NCBI GenBank assembly: GCA_005408345.1
Contig: SEMN01000228.1
Location: forward strand, 717,546-781,545
Direction: 5' to 3'
DNA: 64,000 nucleotides
Source: Macquaria australasica
Taxonomy: Eukaryota > Chordata > Actinopteri > Centrarchiformes > Percichthyidae
The position numbers and the translations under genes were made by a program. The notes below the pieces were generated by a model. That model worked only from the letters and a program-made list of their open reading frames with translations, made no database searches and was not told the DNA's origin. Within the stretch, counting starts at the first letter, position 1; every line of letters starts with the position of its first letter. This document shows positions 1 to 20,176 of the stretch, one piece after another.

Positions 1-277
1 GCTCCCTCTTCTCTCAACACCACAAACACCACGAGGTGATTCATGTCGTCATGTGACAATATTCACTCCAGTGATCCATAAATCCACCGTTCATTGCAGT
101 GAAACCTGTATCACATGTTCAAAATTTCTTGCTTGTAAGGATTTTTCTGACGCTCTTATCCAAAGCAACGTGCAGTAGATTTACTGTCCGCCATTTTATT
201 TGAGTCTACAAATTCTGAAAGGGCTCAATATAGTGGCCAATAAAATTCCCACAAACTAATGTAAAAAGTAGTGTCCA

Positions 278-609
278 AGCTGATATGATTAGTTGACAAT
301 TAGTCGATTGACTGGCAACTGATTTGATAATCGATTCATTGTTTAAGTAAGCAAAAATTCACAAAAATCTCTTGTCCCAGCTTCTCCGATTTGAGCATTT
401 GCTGCTTTTCTTTGTCTTATGTGAACGTAAAATGAACATCTTTGGGTTTGGGACTGTTGGTCGGACTAAATAATTTGAATTTGACACTGGAAGACTTTAG
501 CTTGAATCTCTGGGGTGTTGTGATGAGCATTTTACACTTTCTTCTGACACTTTAAAGACCAAACGATTGATTGATTAATCAAGAAAATAATTATAGTTGC
601 AGCCCTAGA
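278..609. repeat. TAGGGCTGCAAC-type MITE copy
   Basis: AT-rich repeat with mirrored attagtcgattga and gattgattaatcaagaaaat ends, finishing tagttgcagccctag. The middle phrases (cttgtcccagcttctccgat, gtaaaatgaacatctttggg) recur near 28755-28992. The same family appears at 2068-2392, 19905-20176, 29690-29858, 32712-32935, 38228-38500, 38620-38852, 40141-40322 and 41338-41730. Confidence 0.55.
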
Positions 610-1799
610 ACACTACTTTCTGCTAACAATCCCAGAATGCAATGTGACGCATTTTATAGATTCAAAGAGTACAGTCATTTGACACTACACCTGTTAGTGA
701 TGACACAAAATAATAATACATTTTAAGTGTCCGACATCTCACTTTGCTGCTCATTAGTGAGTAATCTCCTGAGAGTATAGGGGAGTCCTGCTGGCTCCCC
801 ACACACATGAATGGCATGAAAATAATTTACTGATACAGATCTGAGAGTGTTTATGAACATATTACAGCCATTTCTTATATACTGAAGTCTTTTTGGGACA
901 GTGGGCGTCGAGTAACCTTCAATTCCAACTACAGCCAGTCCGCTAAAATGAACTCAGAGTCCAGTGCTGCTCTGGGGGGGTCCACAATATGAAAGTGAGA
1001 AACTTCTATACTTTCAGTAGAAAACATTTCTTGACAACACACAAACAGAAACAATGCTACTCCTAGTCAATCATATGACAGACCTTTAGGAACAGACAAA
1101 CTTACATTAGCTAACATACCGTGTGATATTGTTTTGGTATAAAATGTTGGATAGAAAGACGGGAGACGAGTGATCCCTCAGAGAAAACTTCCAAGTGTTG
1201 GCAGAGAAAGAAACAAGTCAAAAGCCACAACACATTGTTAGCATGAAGACTGATTTTGTTAAACTGATCAGAAAAACCCACCAGCCCACTTAACTCTGCT
1301 GAAAGATGTGATAAAGCACAAATGTAATTTTCACTGAGAGGAAAGGTAGATATGTTCGATTCGATATGGCAACGTTTGATAGACTATTTCAATAAGATAA
1401 ACCCATGACTGGTAATTGATAACACGGCGTTATCTGCGGTGATATCTGTGACATCTCTTTTTTTCTTTTGTCTGTTTGTTTTTTCTCTTCCTTGCACTAA
1501 TAAATGTACAAAAGAAATAAATAAGATATGCAATTTTATTTTTAAGCACAATAACCTAAAAAACAAAGCAGGATCAGTAATGATCGGTGCTTTGAAGATC
1601 GGTAATGTATATTCTTTGTCAAAAAGCTGCGCCAACAACGATGGGAAACACCACAGACCTGGTTTATCACCTGAAGCATCACCATCTAATAAAGCACGGA
1701 GAGTGCAAACGCTCAGTCTCACACCAGCAGTGAAATCCACCTCCTGGAACAAGCAGAGAGGCGTTCAGAGAAACAACAGCCATAAAGTGTAGCGTTACT

Positions 1800-2010
1800 A
1801 TCTGCTTCTGCCAGAGTTACAACCTCAGACACAGAAGAAGGAGCTTTCTTCCATTCTTTCCTGTTAAAAGGGTTTTTGGGGAGTTTTTCCTCATGTGAAA
1901 CGAGGGTTTAAGAACAGAGGGTGTTGTCTGCTGGACAGATTGTAAAGCCCCCTGAGGCAAAGTGTGACTTGTGATTTTGGGCTATATGAATAAATTTGAT
2001 TTGACTTGAC
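1800..2010 (+). mobile_element. LINE 3' tail (L2-like)
   Basis: It contains gttaaaagggtttttggggagtttttcctc-type sequence followed by attgtaaagccccctgaggc, gggctatatgaataaatt and a tgatttgacttgac repeat. This is the conserved 3' end of a fish L2-type LINE. No coding part is recognisable upstream. Confidence 0.6.
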
Positions 2011-2067
2011 AGACACCACACATGCCTTTGCTTATTTTTTTTATGCAAAAGACACAATGCTGTTTGA

Positions 2068-2392
2068 CTATTTGCATTATCAATTAATCTGCTGATTATT
2101 CTCTTGATTCATCGATTTGTCATTTGGTCTACAAAATGTAAGAAAATAGTGAAAAATGGCCATCACAGTTTACTTAAAGAGAAAGGTGATATAATCAAAA
2201 TGCTTGTTATGTCCGACCAACAGCAATAAACCCAAAGATATTTGGTTTACATTGACGTAACGACAAAGAAAAGCAGAAAATCCTCACCTTACACAGAAGC
2301 TGTAACTGGTTGCTACTTTTGCTTAAAAAACGACTTTTAAATATCAAAATAGCTGATTATTTGTATTTATCGACTAATGGTTTCAGCTCTAA
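2068..2392. repeat. TAGGGCTGCAAC-type MITE copy
   Basis: cattatcaattaatctgctg at the left and tatcgactaatggtttcagc at the right, with aaagatatttggtttacatt in the middle. Opposite orientation to the copy at 278-609. Confidence 0.5.
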
Positions 2393-2399
2393 AATCTAC

Positions 2400-3450
2400 T
2401 ATTAGGGAATTTTAAGCTTAAGGGAATCAAGAGAAATATTGAATTGATTTATACTCTGATACATATCTGTATCAACTGTTTTGAGAGAAAACTTTTTCCT
2501 TTTTTGTCCAGCTCAATAACACAATAACTTCCTCCTCCTCCTCATTTCAGATACCCAATTATTCCACCAGACAGAAGCTTTTCATTTGAGTGTCTGATCG
2601 GGGTTTCAAAAGGACCGTTCTGTATAATCAGCAAATGAGTAGCTGGTTAAGTGTTGTTCACTGTAATTTAGTCATCAGCGCGGCCGGGCGGCGTTTGTTA
2701 TGCTTGCCTTCAGAGGATGCGTGTCAAAGCTGTCAGGCTGGGGGGGGGGGGGGGTATGAGCTGTCACATAGCACATGCAGAAATATAACCAGCTCACACA
2801 CATTTCCACACACAAACACATGATGCCCGCAGGCTCGTGTGCACACACTGTAAACCTCTCAGGACGTGGAGGTGGAGTATTTTTATATTTACAGTCAAAC
2901 TTTAAGATACAATACATGACCATAACATGACAGATTCTCACAGGTCACTTTAAACAAATTTCTCGTCTCGTGTTTATGAAGTCCTGTCCTGCCTTGTGTA
3001 AAGACGTTTTTACAACTCATGCTAACAATTTAGTAAATCATGCTGTCAAGTTACTACACAGAAGCAGAAACTGAAGTTAAGGTTGCTGTGTTTTCATAGT
3101 GTTGCCTACAAATACTGAATTCATTCCTTCATATTATTATATCATTGATTATCACATTGATTACATTTGTCCTTCTACCCTACACTCTTTTTTAATACAG
3201 TTGTGATGCTACACTAGATGTTTTTTCAGAAATAGTAATCAGCTTTAGCTGCTGGACAAACACCACAGTGTTGACTGATGTAGAGCAAAATACACAGTCA
3301 GGCCGTGGGAATTGCAATCTAAATCAACAACCTGAATTTAATGCAGAGATACGTGAATATACATCAGATTTTCTTCCTGTTTGCCTATTAAACAACATTG
3401 TTTTATCTTTGTTAAAATGTCCACAATATGATTTAACAAGACTAAGAGTC
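2400..3450. other. no gene recognised
   Basis: Mostly AT-rich unique-looking sequence with a poly-G run (2741-2754) and short CA stretches. No splice-flanked conserved frame was found on either strand. Confidence 0.5.
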
Positions 3451-3805
3451 TACAGCCATGCTAACAGCTCTGTGAGGTACAATGTTTACCATGTTCACCA
3501 TCTTAGTTTAGCCTTTTAGCATGCTAATGTTTCCTAATTAATACAATACACTGTGCAGCTGAGGCTGATGGTAAAGTCATTGGTTTATAACCAAACACCT
3601 GCAAAACTAAAGTGTTGGACAGAAAAGTCAGGGGATCATCAGAGTCATTAGGATTCATCCTCTGGGGAACACGAATGTCTGGACCAAACTACATGGTAAT
3701 CCATCCAGTAGTTGTTGAGATTTTTCAGTCTGGACCAAAGTGGTGGACCACCGACAGACAGACAGACCGACAGACCAACAGACCGACAGACCGACAGACA
3801 GACAT
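3450..3805 (+). repeat. high-copy fish interspersed repeat with GACA/GACC tail
   Basis: Typical phrases: catgctaacagctctgtgag, accatgttcaccatcttagt, gaggctgatggtaaagtcat, ggattcatcctctggggaac and agtctggaccaaagtggtgg, then a GACAGACC-type tetranucleotide run (about 3757-3803). Related copies lie at 36590-36850, 41400-41525 and 63170-63515. The class is unknown to me. Confidence 0.65.
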
Positions 3806-6761
3806 CCTAAGAACCTTGCTGCTAGAATGGCTAGAAAGCAACTTAGCAGCAGCTGAAAATCTTGTCTTTCCTGACCTTCGGTGGATAACTTGATGCATTA
3901 CTGTACTCCAGGGTGTGGTCAGTGCACCGTGACATCACTGTTGGGTGTGGTTACAGGTGCAACAAAGCGTACTTCTGATGACATCAGAGGAGGCGAAACA
4001 GACTTGAAACTTTCGACAAGAGAGGGCAGTGAAACACTGCTTTCAGCCTGGTATGAAGTTACTCCTTAACTCTGTTATGTTCTCACAAAGTACAATTCTC
4101 CATGATATCTGTCGGGCCGTGTACAAGTTCGACTGATCCAAAGCCTAAAAAAAAAAAATCATACATTTCATTCAGCTCCAGCAGGGGTGTTATAATAAGC
4201 TTATTGGTCCTGGGTCACAAATGTAGACGCAATGTCACGTCTAAAGCCAATTTGTATGTGATTCAAGTTACAAACTGGAGTTCCCATTCATGCAATATAA
4301 TCCTGTAATTTGAGCAAATAAGACTTGATATCCCTAGTGATGTCTGCGCTGTTCGGGCTGCGCACCCAGCATGCACAAGTCATAGTAAATGGGTAATATG
4401 TGAAACAATGTGTGGTGCTAGCTGTGCCTGTAACACAAACCAATCTTACACTGATACATCTGCAGACATAACAACATAAATAAATACAACACACACAGAG
4501 GTAGTGCAGCCTCTCTCCTGTCACAGGAATATACATTTTTTACCTGCGACAGAGTGCACACTGGAAGCTGCACTCTGTGCCCTGATATGTGACAGTAATG
4601 CCATCTGATAGGCTGTTCTCTACCAGAGATGTCACTGAAATAGCAATCCCTTATCAAGGGCAAAACGTTACAGCTGTAAGAAAAAAAAACCTGGAGATGA
4701 ATATCTGTGATTCAGTCTGTCAGGGAAAGTTGTCAAATTAGACTCTGAATGTATTTCCCACTGCACTAGAAACACCAGAAGACCTTGAAGTAACCTCCTC
4801 ACACACATATACACACACTCAAGCACACATTGCAAAATCCCAAACCCCATGACAATTCTTAATGCCTTTCCTATGGTATCTTAAGAGCTACAACAAAGGC
4901 CATTTGAGGTAAAAAAAATAAAAAAATCAGTCCATGCTTTTATGTAGCACAACAAACAGCTCATTCAGAGACGTCTTGTACAAAACCAAAAGGGCTACTG
5001 GGAAACTGGAAAGATGCAAGAGCATGTCTGCAAAAACAATCTGTGTGTTTAATATTGCTCTCAAATCTACCCACTGCTGCAGTGAACGCTGCAGCCTGAG
5101 AAGCTGATTGGCTGCTGCGTCCAACGAGCTGGGAATCAAACGTTCAACGAGCAGCACACACACCTGCTTCAGAGGAACCTTTAAAGTATAACAGTGGGTT
5201 CTTGCAGACGTTCTTTCAAGTGGAGACACAAGAGATACAGAATATCTTTATGAGCTTTAACACAGAACAAAATGACGGATATCTTCACTCCAGTCTCCAT
5301 CTCTGTTAAACGTTAATAAAACTTTATTCACGGCAGACATTTTGACCTTGTAAAGCAGGAAAAGAACAGGTGTAACTAATAACATTAACAATGGCTCCAT
5401 TTAGTAAGCTGTCCCAGTGAGCCAACATGTATACGCCAATAGCAGGAACCTGGACTGACACAGCTAAATAGAATGGAGCCATGATTAATATTAATCGTTA
5501 TACGTGTGTTAGACGAGTATAAATGTCTGCTCTGAGACAGATATATACGCTGAAGAAACGTAACAAGTCCCTGGTGGGACTTAAAGAACCACTTCACCAA
5601 TTTTGTATGTCAAAGTCAATTTCCTGCTCACGGTGAGTACTGCTCAGCTAATAAAAACACTTGTATCACATCGTCTTTACCAAGTCTGAAAAAATAATGC
5701 TGGTGATGTATCAGCTTGGGGTTGGAGATACTTTTTTAACCCATTATCGTACAGTTTACCAGATGTTTGATTTCAGCCCTCTCTCCCTCCTCTCCCTTTT
5801 GTCTAATAAAGTCGAAATGCAATAAAAATCACATTTAAAACCTCAGCGGACAAAGATGCCTCCTCTAATGTGGTAAAAATGATTAACAATACAGCGCACA
5901 CTCGCAAATACACACACAAATATGGAGAACCAACAGAAAGCTGCATCTGCTCTGTCAGTAATGTCACTCGTGCAGCTCAGCGTCATCTATTATTGGAGCT
6001 ATTGGCTAATAATAAGGGCTCTGTGTGTGTATCTGCATGTGTGTGTGTGCCGATCATTTAAAAAAATAATGCATACTTGGTGTGAAAATTGTGATATTTA
6101 TGTTGTGTAGTGTCTGGCCCTTCACTAGTGCAGAGGAGTTTAAATGATCACTGCCAGAGCGCCCACATTAGCAGACCCGAGGTCATTATCAGCACTTTAT
6201 GTGCAGAAACTGTCAGCTGGAGAAGAAACTGGGAACGGCTGCTGCTACTGAGAGAAATGTGACGCAGTAGTTTCCAATTAAGCTGATCTATTAGAGAAAA
6301 GCAGCCATGGTCTCTTCCAGGAGAGAGGTTCTCTCTGCTTATTCCCTCCATTTTTCTTCCACTTGTCTTGTACTCAGCTTCTGGAGGCTGGAATACAAAA
6401 ATACTGATGACACAGGCCCTGAAAAAAACATACAAGGCTGCTTCACTTTTCTACTTTTTATTGTTAGACTACTTTTTCTTTTTTAGCAAAATTCATTTTT
6501 TCCTCCAAGCCTATTACATATAATTTGTCTTCATACTGAAAAAGAAAAATCTCCTTGCACAAGCAATACTTTATGATAGTCATCAGCACCTGTCCTCCAA
6601 CAACAACAGGCATATTCTCCTATTAAATTATCGTCTATTCCCCTTCCAAAGTCCTCACGTTTCTCTTTTCTGTGTTTGTGAATCTGCCAGAAGAAATCCG
6701 AGTTTAAGGTATAAGAGCAGCAAGAGAAAAACAAACTGTAGCAACATGAGTTGGAAGACTT
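3806..6761. other. no gene recognised
   Basis: Only short frames without family resemblance. No clear repeat boundary apart from low-complexity patches. Confidence 0.5.
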
Positions 6762-6765
6762 TTAA

Positions 6766-9050
6766 AGGGTAATTCCTGTATTTTTAAACCTGGGCCCTAT
6801 TTCTTACATATTTTGGGGTGTAAATGACTAATAGGAGCAAAAGATTTGGAATTGGTCCAGTAGATTGCCTCCGCTGGCACCTGCAAAATGGGCTGCAATG
6901 GCTCCAACGTAATCCTTTGGGGCAAATGCGTTCCTGCAAGTCCCCCCACCAAAAGTGCTTGTTTTTACCACCGACTCTGGCTCAGACTGACTGTGTCTGC
7001 GAACGGGCTGCATTGGCTGCAAGATAATCCTTTGGGGCAATTGCGCCCGTCAAAGTCCGTCCACTAAAAGTGCTTGTTTTTGCCACTGACTCTGGCTCAG
7101 ACTGTTATTCTAAGTGTCTGACAACTTTATAGAAAGGATCCCTACAGAGACAGACTGTTTTGTTAAAAGAGTAAGATCCTTTTGTCTTCCTGCAACATCT
7201 CAACCTCTCGTGAGATTTCAGAGAGACTTTTCCTTGAGCGAGACTTTCTGTTTCTGGTTAAACAAAAAGGATCTTACTCTTTAACAGACAGGTCTGTCTC
7301 TGTAGGGATCCTTTCCATAATGCTGTCAGACACTGAGAATAATCAGTTGTGTGACTTTCTACACAACAACAAGCTGTTTGAGGATTTTCAGTCAGGATTT
7401 AGAGTGCATCATAGCACAGAGACAGCACTGGTGAAAGTTACAAATGACCTTCTAATTGCATCCGACAACGGACTTGTCTCTGTACTTGTCTTACTAGATC
7501 TTAGTGCTGCATTCGATACCATTGACCATCACATTCTATTACAGAGACTAGAACATTTAATTGGCATTAAAGGCACCGCACTAAGCTGGTTTAAATCCTA
7601 TTTATCAGATCGATATCAGTTTGTACACGTTAATGATGAATCCTCTATGCACGCCAAAGTTAGTCACAGAGTTCCACAAGGTTCTGTGCTTGGACCAATT
7701 CTATTTACCTTATATATGCTTCCTTTAGGCAATATTATTAGGAAACACTCCATAAATTTTCATTGTTATGCAGATGATACCCAATTATATTTATCGATCA
7801 AGCCAGATGAAACCAATCAATTAGCTAAACTTCAAGCATGCCTTAAGGACATAAAAACCTGGATGACCTGCAATTTTCTGATGTTAAACTCAGACAAAAC
7901 CGAAGTTATTGTACTTGGCCCCGAACACCTTCGAAACACATTATCTAAAGATATAGTTTCTCTAGATGGCATTGCCCTGGCCTCCAGCACCACCGTAAAG
8001 GAATCTCGGAGTTATCTTTGATCAGGATATGTCCTTTAACTCCCACATAAAACAAACTTCAAGAACTGCCTTTTTCATTTACGTAACATTGCAAAAATCA
8101 GGCACATCCTATCTCAAAAAGATGCAGAAAAACTAGTCCATGCATTTGTTACGTCTAGGCTGGACTATTGCAACTCTCTATTATCAGGCTACCCCAATAA
8201 ATCCCTTAAGACTCTCCAGCTGATTCAGAATGCTGCGGCACGTTTACTGACAAGAACCAGAAAAAGAGATCATATTTCGCCAATATTAGCTTCTCTACAC
8301 TGGCTCCCTGTAAAATCCAGAATGGAATTTAAAATCCTTCTCCTCACCTTCAAAGCCCTAAATGTTCAGGCACCATCATATCTTAAAGAGCTCATAGTAC
8401 CCTATTACCCCACTAGAGCACTGCGCTCCCAGAATGCAGGGTTCCTTGTGGTTCCTAGAGTATCTAAAAGTAGAATGGGAGCCAGAGCCTTCAGCTTCAG
8501 CATTACCAAAGCTATTGCCTTACATCTCTATGTGGAACTGTACTGTGCTGCTGTATGTTCTCTTTCCTCCTGCTCCCCCCCCCCCCCCCTCCCCCCCTCC
8601 CTCTTCAACTCAACCGGTCGAGGCAGATGACCGCCCACCCAGAGCCTGGTTCTGCTCAAGGTTTCTACCTGTTAAAAAGGGAGTTTTTCCTTGCCACTGT
8701 CGCATAGTGCTTGCTCATGGTGGGAACTGTTGGGTCTCTGTAAATATAAAGAGTCGGTCTAGACTTGCTCTACTCGAAAAAGTGCCCTGAGATAACTTTG
8801 TTATGATATGGCGCTATATAAATAAAACTGAATTGAAGCCGAGCCAGAGTCAGTGGCAAAAACAAGCACTTTTAGTGGACGGACTTTGACGGGCGCAATT
8901 GCCCACGAGGATTATCTTGCAGCCAATGCAGCCCATTCACAGACGCCAGCCGAGGTGATCTACTGGAGCAATTCCAAAACTTTTTGTACCTATTAGTCAT
9001 TTAGACCCCAAAATATGTGTATAAAAAACAAAAAATCCCTGAATTACCCT
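6766..9050. mobile_element. TTAA-flanked foldback DNA transposon (piggyBac-like, nonautonomous) with nested L2 fragment
   Basis: The ends are AGGGTAATTC (6766-6775) and GAATTACCCT (9041-9050), a perfect 10-bp inverted repeat, each bordered by TTAA (6762-6765 and 9051-9054). TTAA duplication is the mark of piggyBac-type transposition. The left arm contains a tandem duplication of about 110 bp (about 6890-6994 and 7004-7105). The right arm (about 8838-9050) is its inverted copy. A second inverted pair, 7103-7184 and 7263-7346, brackets an 80-bp loop. The segment 7347-8837 between the arms is an L2-like LINE fragment. No piggyBac transposase is visible. Confidence 0.75.
7347..8837 (+). pseudogene. 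L2-like LINE, 5'-truncated, reverse transcriptase broken
   Basis: An open frame from about 7347 to 8021 gives reverse-transcriptase motifs in order: FEDFQSGFRVHHSTETAL, LDLSAAFDTIDH, HRVPQGSVLGP and the catalytic YADD (HCYADDTQLY). The frame breaks near 8010. The C-terminal part continues in other frames (CNSLLSGYPNKSLKTLQ, SLHWLPVKSR, ALRSQNAGFLVVPRV). Near 8508 about 375 bp are missing relative to the copy at 51785-52886. The 3' end is the fish L2 tail: gcgctatataaataaa then a short ATTGAA repeat. Relic, not a host gene. Confidence 0.85.
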
Positions 9051-9054
9051 TTAA

Positions 9055-16041
<6,987 letters not shown>

Positions 16042-16180
16042 AGTGGTGGAAGGTACTGTATTTAAATACAATTTTGAGGTACTTGAGTATTTTCATTTTC
16101 TGCTACTTTATACGTCTCCTCCACTACATTTCAGAGGCAAATATTGTACTTTTTACTCCACTACATTCATCAGGCATGCG
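16042..16180. repeat. hAT-like repeat fragment (left end)
   Basis: It begins cagtggtggaaggtactgta and continues with attttgaggtacttgagtat, tgctactttatac and ctccactacatttcagaggc. The same phrases recur at 22607-22695, 41018-41180, 50525-50660 and 59878-59940, so this is a high-copy family. Confidence 0.6.
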
Positions 16181-17649
16181 ATTGGCAAAGCACAAAAAAG
16201 CAGGAAAATATACAGCACGGCTTGTAAAATACACCAAACAACGTGCACATAGTTCCCCCTTTTTAGAGTGAAATCACAAAGATTAATGTTATTTCTCCCA
16301 GCGAGTACGTAAAGACTTTTTTCTTGTCCAAACACCAAAATGTCTTAAAAGAGTCTTGAAGGTAAAACCTGAGACTTGACATGTAGTGTGCTGTCATGAG
16401 AGTTTAATGTGATGCTGCTCTGCAGGTGTGCTGGACTGGACTCGGGCTGACACCTTCTGGTCGGTTGGTCAATTGGTTGGTCGATATCTTCTTGTCCGAC
16501 CAATTGGTTGGTGTTACTTTCATAAGGAGAACAGCGTTTCTTAATCCATTATTTTCAGGGGCAGGAGGGACATGTGCAGACCTGATGCATTTTATTTTTG
16601 AGCTTTAGGCTATATTGTTAGAAATAACATTGATTATGAATAAAAATAATATTCAAATATATTTTACTATAACTAACTATAAGACTTATAAGACAGGAAG
16701 TCAAAACAAATTTGAACTGGCCCGCCTAATGCTCTGCCAACTTTCATGTTTAACGCTTTATAGACTTTGATAATAAATAATCTCTAATAAATAGTGAGCT
16801 GAATTCCCACAAGGTGGCAGTATTAGCCAGGTAAATGAGGGAAAATGGACAGGCATTAGGCAGGACAACTCAGCAAGGACTGGGGTCCTTTACCACTGCT
16901 CACTATGGACGTATAAAGACAACTGGGTGCAGCGTCGGAGGCGGGGCCCCGTTCACGCCTATGAAAGTTGCTCAGTGGCGCATGAAGCCAAAAAAGTTTG
17001 ACTTCCTGGTATAAAATGACCCGGATCTTTGGCATAGCTAAGCAGGTCTCTAAACAGACATAAAGCCTCTCTGAATAGATACTGTAGGTGGAGTGTAGCA
17101 GAAGGGGGAGACCACTTCAAAGAAAATCTGATTAAAGTATGCTTCATAGTAACTGCAATCGCACCTTGATAGGTTTAATTACTTGAACAACAGCATCAAA
17201 AGCCTTGATCTACCTTATATACAGCCAGGCTGAAGGCATTAAAACTCATATGATATCAAACCATTAACATAGTGGGCAAGTCTGCCATTAAATCCTTTTG
17301 TTTTTCGAGCAGGATGAAAGACTTGACTGGGGCTCAAACTGTCTTTTAATTAGCCGGAGTTTGCCTGGATTCTGCTGTTAAGTGGCTCAGAACACCTTTT
17401 GTTTGTCACTGGATTGGTTTTAATTGAGCGGTTCTATTTTTAGATTCCACAACAATCAGGCAGACAGACACTTTGATCTCTGCCTGAATGTGAATTATCA
17501 TCCTAAAAGTGGGTCAGGTGTTATTTTAATGAAGCTCCAGACGGAGTGGACAGATTTTAGAATGATCGTTTTAAAAACTGATCCAGAAAGACACTTTGCA
17601 GTCACAGCTGTACACTTCAGACGCAAAACTTATGACTTGAGACTCGACT

Positions 17650-17730
17650 TATTCTATCAATCAATCAATTGTATTTATACGTAAAGCACCTTTCAAATGC
17701 AATTCAAAGTGCTTTGCAAGCGACTGAAAA
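17650..17730 (-). mobile_element. LINE 3' tail, minus orientation
   Basis: tcaatcaatcaattgtatttat followed by aaagcacctttcaaatgcaattcaaagtgctt is the reverse complement of a fish LINE 3' end with a (TTGA)n tail. Only the tail is recognisable. The AT-rich stretch to about 17960 may be more of it. Confidence 0.5.
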
Positions 17731-17959
17731 AACATAGGCTGTTAAAAATCGATTTAGAGACAAATGCACACCAAAACAACCGAAATAGCCTAATAAAAGA
17801 TAATACAAGCAATAAAAATAACAATAAAAATTGAATTAGGAAATACTTAGATAGTTAATACAATAAGTATAAATAATAAAACCATGAAATTATAAAACAC
17901 TACATAAAAGCCAGACTAAATGGGTAACTAGGATTTGAATGCCTGAAAACTCGACTTGA

Positions 17960-19900
17960 CTTGGTGACCCATAAATATTGAAAAATGCTCCACTTAATGC
18001 AGATTTGCCTTTTGGACTTCTGCCAAACTGTTATGAATAATCACTATCACCACCAGGATGCAACACCTCCAGAATAAAATGGAGAAAACGCTAAAGTCAG
18101 ATGAGAGAAATTAGCCTTTTCATTATAAAATTAATTAGTCTACACGAGTAGCTCAATAGTTTCTCCTCCTCTGCAGCATATATCGCCTGTTTTCCTCCCT
18201 GCAGCCATGAAAATGACTCACACATCATTTATTTATGTGCTAGTTCCTGCTTTCACTTATTAAAAGAGCTCCTTTTTGTTTATGTTAAATATCTAACAGT
18301 ATTATTGTTTACTGTATTAATTATTAGAAATAATCCATTTTTCATGCCACCCACATAATATGTCTGTATGTGCACTCAGCTAAATTACGAACAGTCTTTT
18401 AGGGCTTTGGATTTCTGTCCTGTTAGGGTCTGCGTGCCCCTCGATCAGCACTGATGCTGGTTGTAATGTGATCAAAATCAGGAGCAGTGATGTACAGAAA
18501 CACCAATATTCAAACAGACAGAAACTCATCATGGGGCTTTTTACACAGCTGCACCTTCGTTCTGACACATACAGATGCTTTGATTCACATTACCTGCAAC
18601 TGGACATTAAACGCCCCGTTTCCATTAAAAAGGTATTTGCTGTGATTTTGGCCATTGTGCTACTGTAATTATACTAGCATTGATAGACCGAAAAAACCTG
18701 CTTTTTGACTTGAAAGTCACGTCTTAAAGACTTGAGACTTGACTACAGTCAATCAGGAACGATTACCTTCATCAACGAGTGGTTTAGCTGAAAGCTTCTG
18801 AATAACTGTTCACTGTTTCTTTGCATTTTTCTTCTCTACAAAGTTTTGATATTATTATAGAAGTTTGATAGGATTGTTTTTCTCTTAAGGTTTATGATAA
18901 AATGCTCCAAAAGTGTAAAACAAAAAACTAACAATATGGTCCATACACATACACATGATTTAAAGAAGTGACTTGCTGATAACCGATTGCTCTGTCTGTC
19001 CTGCTTTCCTCTCTATAATGGCAGAACTCCCTTAGAGTTTGGCAGCAAAAGACCAACAGTAATCACCTGTTACATATTTAATCCAAAGACAACTTCATAA
19101 GCGGCCTAATTCAGTCGTCAGAGGCAGGATATCAACAGATTTTGTTGCAGTGTGGTTGGATAACGGTGGCCACAAACCAGAAACACTTTTCATTATTCTT
19201 ATTATTTACTTCATGAATATTACATTACCCATTCAATATTTAATATTCCTTTGCACTATTTGTATTTGTTTACAATTTATAAAACACTTGACTTGTATAT
19301 AGACATTGTATGTTGATGTTCATTGATGCTTTTTACATTTAAACCCCTTTCTTCACCTACTTGTACGTATATAATAGTTCTGGTTATTTTTACCTAGCTT
19401 TGTTTTGTTGCTTTTGTTTGTTTGTAGCTGTGTGTCTCTTTCTATCTTCCTGTAAATTGTTCTGTGAGTAACACAGAGAGCAAATTAAAACTGGAGTCAA
19501 ATCCCTTGATTCTGAACCTATCCCAGCATGCATTGGGTGAAAAGGTAAAGAAACTCTCCACACTTCACCAGGCTAACCCGGTGCTAACATGAACATTTTC
19601 TCTCATCTCTGGACTATTCAGAGTCTCCACTTCACCTGAGCTGCACGTCTTTTTACTGTGAAAGGAAACTGGAGAGCCTGAAGGAAACCACAGCGACAAG
19701 GTGAGAAAACTCCAGCTGCCAACAGAAAGCACCAAGGTCACGACGGTTCACACCGAGTCCATTCATCAAATAAAAAGCGACTTTAGGAGAGCTGAAGGAG
19801 GGTTACAACTCAGTGGCCTTTCTGAGTGCAGCTGTTAGGAAAATGAAGCAAAGGCTGCAAAGGCTGAACACTCACAAAAACTCTTCTCTAAACCAAACAT
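17960..19900. other. no gene recognised
   Basis: AT-rich. A block at 19370-19560 (ctgtgagtaacacagagagc, atcccagcatgcattgggtg) resembles a dispersed fish repeat but could not be bounded. Confidence 0.45.
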
Positions 19901-19904
19901 ATCT

Positions 19905-20176
19905 ACAGCTGCAACTAGCAGTTCTTTTCATTATCAGTTAATCTGCTGATTATTTTCTATATTCACTGTTTTACCTTGAAAAGACTCTGCAAATCTGTAT
20001 CTGTATAAGACTGAGGAAACCAGCAAATATTCACATGGGAGAAGCTGGAACCAGAGAATTTTGGCATTTCCATTGTCAAAAACCAATCAAAACAATAAAT
20101 CAATGATCAAAATAGCTGCTGATTAATTTTATGTCGATTGACTAATGGATTGATCTACTAGCCACTGCAGCTCTAT
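19905..20176. repeat. TAGGGCTGCAAC-type MITE copy
   Basis: Starts near agctgcaactagcagttctt, includes aagctggaaccagagaattt, and ends gattgactaatggattgatc followed by gccactgcagctct. Confidence 0.5.

Noticed and set aside
7182..8021. 279-aa open frame as a host gene
   Set aside because: Its motifs (SGFRVHHSTETAL, PQGSVLGP, YADD) are those of an L2-like reverse transcriptase, the frame is broken downstream, and it ends in a LINE tail.
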